NCBI GenBank assembly: GCA_964655175.1
Contig: CAZZLY010000024.1
Span: forward strand, 1-39,599
DNA: 39,599 nucleotides
Reading direction: 5' to 3'
Source of the DNA: JAIOPA01 sp964655175
GTDB lineage: Bacteria > Eisenbacteria > RBG-16-71-46
The translations under genes and the position numbers were made by a program. A model generated the notes under the pieces. That model was given only the letters and a program-made list of their open reading frames with translations, ran no database searches and was not told the DNA's origin. Shown piece after piece: positions 33,953 to 39,599 of the stretch (position 1 is its first letter; the number at the start of each line of letters is the position of its first letter).

Positions 33953-34906
33953 TCAGACCTTCGGGTCGAGCCCCAGCGCGCGGCGGCGGCCGGCCTCGAT
34001 CGGATCGTCGTCCCCTTCGGCCAGCAGCCGCGTCAGGACCGGCTTGCCCGCCGCGACCTCGGCCAGCCATTCGCGAGCGAAGTCGCCGGAGCGGATCTCG
34101 GCGAGCATGGCCTGCATGCTGGCGCGGCTCGCCTCGCCGATGACGCGCGGGCCGCGCGTGAGGTCGCCGTACAGCGCGGTGCCCGAGATGCCGCGCCGCA
34201 GCCCGGCCACGCCGCGCGCGTGCAGCAGGTCGGCGAGGAACTTGAGCTGGTGCACGCACTCGAGGTACGCGACCTCGGGCGTGTAGCCCGCGTCCACGAG
34301 CGTGTTGTACGCCGCCGAGACGAGCGCGTTCATGCCGCCGCACAGCACGCTCTGCTCGCCGAACAGATCGATCTCGGTCTCCTCGCGCACCGTGGTGCGG
34401 ATCACGCGCGCGCGCGTCGAGCCGAGCGCGTGCGCGTAGTGCTCGGCGAGCGCCCACGCGTCCTGCGCGCCGTCCTGATGCACCGCGAGGTACGCGGGCA
34501 GGCCGCGTCCGGCCTCGTACTCCTGGCGCAGCACGCGCCCGGGCCCCGTGGGCGAGACCAGGAACACGCTGGTCGTGGGCGCGAACGCGAGCGCGCCGTA
34601 GAGCAGATTGAACCCGTGCGCGAACACCACCGCGCGCAGATGCGTCGCGACCGGGGCGAGTTCGGGCCACGCCTGCGGCACGGCCTCGTCGGGCAGCAGC
34701 ACCACCAACGTGTCCGCTCCCGCGAGCGCCTCGCGCGGCGGGGCGACCTCGAACCCGTGCTCGCGCGCGCGCGCCTCGGCGCCGCGCCCGGGACGCGCCG
34801 CGACGCGGACGTGCTCGCCGGCGTCGCGCAGATTGCGCGCGTGCGCCTCACCCTGATTGCCGTAGCCCAGCACCACCACGGTGCCGAGCGGGGACGGATG
34901 CGACAT
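33953..34906 (-). CDS. ilvC: Ketol-acid reductoisomerase, N-terminally short
   Basis: The enzyme catalyses the isomerisation and NADPH reduction step of valine and isoleucine synthesis. The 317-residue protein keeps the NADPH motif GYGNQG (14-19), catalytic His97 in FAHGFNLLYG, SPTGPGRVLRQEYEAGRG, the metal-binding TEIDLFGEQ and PEVAYLECVHQLKFLADL. It starts directly at the Rossmann strand; the 15-20 residues that usually come first are absent. ATG 34906 has AAGGA 7 nt upstream, and the upstream extension is Arg-rich and unlike the family. It is not next to ilvB, ilvN or leu genes, which is unusual. The GNQGEAHA variant differs from the usual GSQGHAHA. Confidence 0.93.
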   Translation of the reverse strand: MSHPSPLGTVVVLGYGNQGEAHARNLRDAGEHVRVAARPGRGAEARAREHGFEVAPPREALAGADTLVVLLPDEAVPQAWPELAPVATHLRAVVFAHGFNLLYGALAFAPTTSVFLVSPTGPGRVLRQEYEAGRGLPAYLAVHQDGAQDAWALAEHYAHALGSTRARVIRTTVREETEIDLFGEQSVLCGGMNALVSAAYNTLVDAGYTPEVAYLECVHQLKFLADLLHARGVAGLRRGISGTALYGDLTRGPRVIGEASRASMQAMLAEIRSGDFAREWLAEVAAGKPVLTRLLAEGDDDPIEAGRRRALGLDPKV

Positions 34907-35000
34907 GGGCGATCCTTCGTTGAGGGTTCGTCGCGCGCGCGGTGGGCACGCGCGGCGCGACCTTCGCACGCGCGCCGCGTTCATGCACGCCCGAAAGCGC

Positions 35001-35035
35001 GACGGCCCCCCGCCCTGCGTGGGCGGGGGGCCGTC
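35001..35035 (-). terminator. Terminator of the HD-TPR operon
   Basis: A perfect 15-bp G/C stem with a 5-nt loop starts 22 nt after the TPR gene stop. In minus-strand RNA it is followed by GCGCUUUC. Confidence 0.8.
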
Positions 35036-35056
35036 ACGATCGTGCGAGCGGCGCGG

Positions 35057-36499
35057 CTACTTCTTGGGTGCGGCCGCGGACCAGTCGGACTTCTTCATGA
35101 GCGTGCCGCTCGCCTCGTCGAAGGCGTACGACTGCTTCTTGGCCGAGTACACCCACGTCTGGATGCGCTTGCCCTCGCTCTGCCACTCGTAGACGACGTC
35201 CGGCGCACCGAGCGCACCCAGCGTGTTCGCGGCGCCCGAGCCCGGCTTGGCCGCCGCCTTGGTGGCGGCCGCGACGTCACCCGCGGGCTGGCCCGTGTTC
35301 ATGGCCATGAACACCATGAGCATCTCGGTGGCCTTGTCGGTGTTGCCCGCCTTGGAGTACACGGCGCCCAGCTGACGGAAGTAGGTCTTGTTGTCGGGCT
35401 TGAGGTTCACGGCACGGCTCAGGACCTCGACGGCCTCCGTGTACTTCTGCATGTCGGCGAGCGTCGAACCGAGGCTCGACAGCGCCTCGGGATCGTCCGG
35501 CGTCTGCTTGAGCACCGAACGCCACGCGCCCTCGGCGAGCGCCAGCTCACCGGCGTACTGGTACGAGAGCGCCGCGTTGAAGCCCAAGTCCGTGCTCGAC
35601 GACTTGAGTTCGAACGCCTTGCCGTAGGCCTCGCCGGCGGACTTGAAGTCGGCGCGCTTGGCGGCGTCCTTGCGATCCTGCGCACGATTGAAGAACGCGA
35701 TGCCGAGACCGTTGTTGAGGTCGCTGTTGTTCGGCTCGAGCTTGAGCAGGTCCTGGTAGTAGGCGATCGCACCGTCGTAGTTCTTGGCGTCGAGCAGCGC
35801 ACCGGCCTTGTTGGCGCGCACGGTCTTGAGCAGGTCGGCGAGACCCGCGACCTCGGGCGAGCCGGCCGCCTCGGTGATGCCGTTGCTCAGCGTGGCCTCG
35901 GCCTCGCTATAGCGGCCCATGAGGGCGTACGCGGTGCCCAGACTGCGGATGGCCGCCGGGTGGTTGGGCTTGAGCAGCTTGGCGCGCGTGAGCGCGGCGA
36001 TGGCGGCCTCGTACTGCTTGGTCGCCTCCTCCTTCAGCGCGGCCTCGTCCTCGCTCGGCGCCTTGGTGTACTCGGGATACGCGCTCTGCGCGTCCTGGCT
36101 GCGCTTGATGCCCTCGTTGTAGGCGCGCGCCCAGTACGAATCCCGGTTCGTGATGACGACGTCGAGCTTCTTCTTCTCGCCCTTGGCGGTGAAGCCGTCG
36201 ATCGCCTGCTGGAACGCCACGCCGGCCGGACCCGAGCTGTCCACCTCGGCGTACGCCTGACCCAGCACGCCGATCGCCTCGAAGTCCTGCGGGTCCTCGG
36301 CCGCGCACTGCTGCAGCTGATCGACCGCCTTGTTGATCTCGCGGACGTAGTCCTCGGTGTTGCCCTTCATCTTGTCGTTCATGGCCTGGTTGTAATACTG
36401 CAGGCCACCGGCGCAGTGCATGTTGCGTGCGGACGCCACGCCCGCGACGAGCAGCAGGACGGCGGCGGCGCCGACGACCCGATTCGAACGGATGTTCAA
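35057..36499 (-). CDS. Secreted TPR protein with a BamE-like C-terminus
   Basis: The 480-residue protein has a signal peptide (1-24, cleavage after ASA). TPR helix pairs follow over about residues 30-400, for example EAATKQYEAAIAALTRAK, YDGAIAYYQDLLKLEPNN and YTEAVEVLSRAVNLKPDN. The last 60 residues contain LGALGAPDVVYEWQSEGK and IQTWVYSAKKQSYAF, reminiscent of the small beta domain of SmpA/BamE-type proteins. The start is a TTG at 36499 with AAGGAGG 6-7 nt upstream; there is no good ATG nearby. It follows the HD gene by 11 nt and its Shine-Dalgarno sequence lies in that gap. It probably acts in the periplasm as an assembly scaffold. Confidence 0.82.
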   Translation of the reverse strand: MNIRSNRVVGAAAVLLLVAGVASARNMHCAGGLQYYNQAMNDKMKGNTEDYVREINKAVDQLQQCAAEDPQDFEAIGVLGQAYAEVDSSGPAGVAFQQAIDGFTAKGEKKKLDVVITNRDSYWARAYNEGIKRSQDAQSAYPEYTKAPSEDEAALKEEATKQYEAAIAALTRAKLLKPNHPAAIRSLGTAYALMGRYSEAEATLSNGITEAAGSPEVAGLADLLKTVRANKAGALLDAKNYDGAIAYYQDLLKLEPNNSDLNNGLGIAFFNRAQDRKDAAKRADFKSAGEAYGKAFELKSSSTDLGFNAALSYQYAGELALAEGAWRSVLKQTPDDPEALSSLGSTLADMQKYTEAVEVLSRAVNLKPDNKTYFRQLGAVYSKAGNTDKATEMLMVFMAMNTGQPAGDVAAATKAAAKPGSGAANTLGALGAPDVVYEWQSEGKRIQTWVYSAKKQSYAFDEASGTLMKKSDWSAAAPKK

Positions 36500-36510
36500 G
36501 GGACTCCTCC

Positions 36511-37242
36511 TTAGACCAGGCGGTTGCCGTTGACGACGAGGCCGAACGTCGCCCCGAGGTGCTTGGCGGCCTTGCGCGACGCCAGCATGCGCGTCATGAA
36601 GATCTCGAAGTACTCCATCATGTGCGAGGTGGCCGGATCGAGCGTGAGCTCGAGCGTGATGTGCTTCTGGTCCTCGTCCACGGTGAGGAAGCTCTTCTCC
36701 ACGGCGTAGTTCACGCGGTCGTGGATGTCGAACTTGATCGTCTCGGGGTTGCGCACGCGGGTGCGGTGCACGTCCGACTTGTCGGCCAGGATGAGCGCGG
36801 CGGCCACGTCGTTGACCGGGTCGCCATCGTTCTCGTGGTGGTTGCCGATGGCGGCGATCACCGTGAGCAGCTCCTCGTCGGACATGCCGAACTCGCGCAG
36901 CAGCTGCATGGCCATGACCGCGCCGGTCTGCGCGTGATGGTCGCGGTTCACCGCGTTGCCGATGTCGTGCAGCATGCCCGCGATGCCCGCGAGCTCGCAC
37001 ATGCGCTCGGGACGGCCCATGCGCTTGAGCACGTTGTAGGCGATGTGCGACACCAGCGTGACGTGGCGCTCACCGTGCTCCGTGTAGCCGATCTGCTCGA
37101 GCGAGGCGTCGGCCATGCGGATGTACAGCCGCACGCGCGGATGCTCGCGGATGAACTCCAGCGAGAGCGGTGCGGCGGCGGGCGTGGCGCCGGCCCCGGG
37201 CGAGGCGGTCTCGGCGGTGTGGCGGGCGGACGGATGGCTCAT
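36511..37242 (-). CDS. HD-domain metal-dependent phosphohydrolase
   Basis: The 243-residue cytosolic protein has the HD superfamily residues: His in HVTLVSHIAYNVL, HD in MLHDIGNAVNRDHH, a second His cluster IGNHHEND, and Asp in LILADKSDVHR. The C-terminal half has a conserved beta-rich part with VNYAVEKSF and KHITLELTLD. Related proteins of unknown substrate occur in Firmicutes and other phyla. The first 28 residues are Ala/Pro-rich and variable. ATG 37242 is preferred to 37272 because the longer version adds residues with no conserved features; the Shine-Dalgarno sequence is weak. It is the first gene of a two-gene operon. Confidence 0.9.
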   Translation of the reverse strand: MSHPSARHTAETASPGAGATPAAAPLSLEFIREHPRVRLYIRMADASLEQIGYTEHGERHVTLVSHIAYNVLKRMGRPERMCELAGIAGMLHDIGNAVNRDHHAQTGAVMAMQLLREFGMSDEELLTVIAAIGNHHENDGDPVNDVAAALILADKSDVHRTRVRNPETIKFDIHDRVNYAVEKSFLTVDEDQKHITLELTLDPATSHMMEYFEIFMTRMLASRKAAKHLGATFGLVVNGNRLV

Positions 37243-37538
37243 GTCATGGACCCCTTGCGGGAAGGATGCCAACGCGTCGCGCGTGGGCCGAAACGATTCC
37301 TGTGAGTGACACTAGGTTCCCAACTCGAACAGCGTCAAGCCCCAGCGGGCGTTCGCGATGCACACCGCCCGGGCCTCGCCGCCCCGCCCCGGGAGGGCGC
37401 GCGAGGCGCGGCGGCCGCACCCGGGGTACGCGCGCCACAGCGCAGGTATTCCCGAGCCGTCACGCCCCGCGGCGACCCGACGCGCACGCATGTCAGGGAA
37501 GCGTTCAGGAACGACTCCGGCGTCAGTGGCCCCGAGCC
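37243..37538. other. Gap between priA and the HD operon
   Basis: This 296-nt stretch has the HD operon promoter at its left end. The remainder is GC-rich with no gene, no clear terminator for priA and no tRNA shape. Confidence 0.5.
37309..37338 (-). promoter_or_regulatory. Predicted promoter of the HD-TPR operon
   Basis: On the minus strand, TTGACG (37333-37338), an 18-nt spacer and TAGTGT (37309-37314) lie about 67 nt upstream of the HD ATG. Confidence 0.5.
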
Positions 37539-39548
37539 CTACAGGACCTCGATGGGGTCCACGTCGGCGATCACGCGCAGTCGGCGGCGTCCCGGTTGGT
37601 CCGCCCAGACGAGCGCCTCTTGCGCCAGCTCGCGCAGCAGCGCGCCCTGATCGCCCTTGAGCAGCACGTGCCAGCGGAACCGACCGCGCAGTCGCGACAG
37701 CGCCTGCGGGGCGGGTCCGAGCACCACGACCTCGCGCTCGCCCGCGCGCTCACGCACGAGGTCGGCCAACGCACCGGCGGCGGCCTCGACCTCGCCCTCG
37801 TCGGGGCCGTCCACGAGCAGCGTGACGAGTCGCGTGAACGGCGGGTACAGCACGTCGCGCCGCTGATCGAGCTCCTGCTTGCGGAACGCGCGCTCGCCGT
37901 CGGCGGGCACCGCCGCGCCCACCGCCTGGATGGCGGGATGCTCCGGCGTGCACGTCTGCACGAACACCTCGCCCTTCACCTTGCCGCGCCCGGCACGCCC
38001 CGCGACCTGCACGAGCAGTTGGTACGTGCGCTCGGCCGCGCGGAAGTCCGGCAGGTGCAGCGCGACGTCGGCATCGAGCACGCCGACCAACGTCACGTTG
38101 GGGAAGTCGAGTCCCTTGGCGATCATCTGCGTGCCCAACAGGATGTCGGCGTCGCCGCGCGCGAACCGCGCGAGCGTCTCGCCGGGGCCGTCCTTGGCGC
38201 GCGCGACGTCGAGGTCCAGTCGCAGCACGCGCGCCTGCGGGAACACGGTCGCCAGTTCGCGTTCGGCGCGCTGCGTGCCCGCACCGGCGTGCCGCAGGAG
38301 CGGCAGATGGCACTGCGGGCACACGTCCGGTGCGGGCTCGTGGTGATCGCAGTAATGACAGCGCAGCGAGCGTGGGTCCGAGTGGTACGTGAGCGAGATG
38401 TCGCAGCGCGGGCATTCGGGCGTGTGTCCGCAGCCGCGGCACTGCAGGTGGTGCGAGTGCCCACGACGGTTGAGCCACAGCAGCACCTGTTCGCGACGCG
38501 CGAGCCGTTCGGCGATCGCGTCGCGCAGCGGCGCCGACAACACGCCGGGCCCGCTGCCCTCGCGGCGCAGGTCGACCACGTGCACGCTCGGCAACGGCCG
38601 ACGATCGACGCGCACGGGCAGCGACAGTCGCGTGTAGCGACCCCGCGCCGCGTTGGCGAGCGTCTCCAGGCTCGGCGTGGCGGAGCCCAGCACGACGGGC
38701 ACGCCCAGCATGTGGGCGCGGCGCACCGCGACGTCGCGGCCGTGGTAACGCAACTGCTCGCTCTGCTTGTAGGCCGGCTCGTGTTCCTCGTCGACGATGA
38801 TCAGCTTGAGGTTCGGCAGCGGCGCGAACACCGCCGAGCGCGCACCCACGACCACGTCGAGCGCGCCGCGACGCGCGAGCTCCCAGTTGCGCCGGCGCGT
38901 GCCGACGGGCAGGTAGCTGTGCAGCGCGCCCACGCGACCGCCGAAGCGCTTCTCGAACACGGCCACGACCTGCGAGGCGAGCGCGACCTCGGGCACGAGC
39001 ACGAGCGTCTGTCCGCCGGCCTCGCGTGCGGCCCGCGCGGCACGCAGGTACACCTCGGTCTTGCCGCTCGCGGTCACGCCGTGCAGCAGAAACGGCTTGA
39101 AGCCACCGCGCGCCACCGCGTCGTCCACCGCCGCGCACGCCTCGCGCTGTGCGGGCGTGAGCGTGACGCGTTCGGGGATCGGCATGCGCAGCACGCGGTC
39201 CTCGAGGGCGTGACGGCGCGCGAGCGAGCGCGCCAACCCGTCGTTGCCGCCGGGCAGCGCCGCCGCGACGACCTCGCCGGGCGGCGCGAGGTAGTACTCG
39301 GCGACCCAGCGCGTGAGCGCGATCAGGTGCGGCGACAGCAGCACGCCGCCGGTGACCTTGGTGAGCTCGCTGACCTTGTCGAGCGGCGTCGTCGCGATGC
39401 GCTCGATGAGCACGCCACGCACCCGGCGGCCGCGGAACGGCACCTCGACGGGCACGCCGGGCACGGCGGTCGCCTCGAGGGCCTCGGGGACGCGGTAGGT
39501 GAACAGCTGCCGGACGGGCACCGGCAGCGCGACGAGCGCGAAGGACAT
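37539..39548 (-). CDS. priA: Primosomal replication-restart helicase PriA
   Basis: PriA is a 3'-5' helicase that reloads the replisome at stalled forks. The 669-residue protein has the 3' DNA-binding domain at the N-terminus (FALVALPVPVRQLFTYRVP), Walker A GVTASGKTE, Walker B IIVDEEHE and GSATPSLET. The eight zinc-binding cysteines lie in CRGCGHTPECPRCD and CHYCD to CPQC, followed by motifs GTQMIAKGLDFP and LLVQVAGRAGRG. ATG 39548 matches the family start. The upstream neighbour is outside the window. PriA here is somewhat shorter than the E. coli protein (732 residues), as in many bacteria. Confidence 0.97.
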   Translation of the reverse strand: MSFALVALPVPVRQLFTYRVPEALEATAVPGVPVEVPFRGRRVRGVLIERIATTPLDKVSELTKVTGGVLLSPHLIALTRWVAEYYLAPPGEVVAAALPGGNDGLARSLARRHALEDRVLRMPIPERVTLTPAQREACAAVDDAVARGGFKPFLLHGVTASGKTEVYLRAARAAREAGGQTLVLVPEVALASQVVAVFEKRFGGRVGALHSYLPVGTRRRNWELARRGALDVVVGARSAVFAPLPNLKLIIVDEEHEPAYKQSEQLRYHGRDVAVRRAHMLGVPVVLGSATPSLETLANAARGRYTRLSLPVRVDRRPLPSVHVVDLRREGSGPGVLSAPLRDAIAERLARREQVLLWLNRRGHSHHLQCRGCGHTPECPRCDISLTYHSDPRSLRCHYCDHHEPAPDVCPQCHLPLLRHAGAGTQRAERELATVFPQARVLRLDLDVARAKDGPGETLARFARGDADILLGTQMIAKGLDFPNVTLVGVLDADVALHLPDFRAAERTYQLLVQVAGRAGRGKVKGEVFVQTCTPEHPAIQAVGAAVPADGERAFRKQELDQRRDVLYPPFTRLVTLLVDGPDEGEVEAAAGALADLVRERAGEREVVVLGPAPQALSRLRGRFRWHVLLKGDQGALLRELAQEALVWADQPGRRRLRVIADVDPIEVL

Positions 39549-39599
39549 GGCGGCGGGACGAGGCCTCGGGTCACCCGCGACGCGGGGATCGCGCCCGGG

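Noticed and set aside
1..39599. CRISPR arrays, tRNA or rRNA genes, insertion sequences
   Set aside because: I saw no regularly spaced repeats, cloverleaf shapes, transposase motifs or terminal inverted repeats. Small ncRNAs cannot be excluded by eye.

Overview
The window is a compact, very GC-rich bacterial chromosome segment with 26 complete protein genes, one probable gene end at the left edge, no RNA genes and no mobile elements. Most genes lie on the minus strand. Long mirror-image open frames opposite the real genes and the strong preference for G or C at third codon positions fit a genome near 70 percent GC. Three secreted proteins end in a FlgD/type-IX-like C-terminal beta domain. Together with lipoproteins built of fibronectin-like modules and dead M16 peptidase pairs, this points to the FCB side of the bacteria. 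Candidatus Eisenbacteria or a similar uncultured lineage is my best guess; it is an inference, not proof.

Layout. 1-9516: pyruvate phosphate dikinase, two M16-fold proteins that both lack the zinc motif, a secreted subtilase and an L-asparaginase of the Rhizobium type, all on the minus strand. 9622-15301: a tightly packed operon of two large lipoproteins and one secreted protein with a C-terminal sorting-like domain. 15713-20556: a 1454-residue secreted protein with tandem terminators behind it and an unusual leader of about 330 nt in front. 20557-25741: an operon for a C-terminal-processing protease, a HAD phosphatase, a tRNA dihydrouridine synthase and LarB/LarC of nickel-pincer cofactor synthesis. 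25790-29285: rsmI, a CDP-alcohol phosphotransferase, inositol-3-phosphate synthase and tmk, which include two steps towards inositol phospholipid. 29507-33255: threonine aldolase, divergent from a YugP-like membrane metallopeptidase and a polytopic TPR protein. 33368-39548: HU, an N-terminally short ketol-acid reductoisomerase, an HD phosphohydrolase with a secreted TPR protein, and PriA.

The part that looks least ordinary is 9622-20556. The giant secreted protein and the lipoprotein operon have near-identical predicted promoters (TTGACA or TTGACG, 17-nt spacer, TAGCCT). The giant gene has a leader containing a terminator-shaped hairpin with a U tract, followed by a second hairpin that can hide its Shine-Dalgarno sequence. 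Several genes overlap as ATGA, GTGA or TGATG, so most of the minus-strand genes are probably translated as coupled operons. All promoter, hairpin and domain calls were made by eye.
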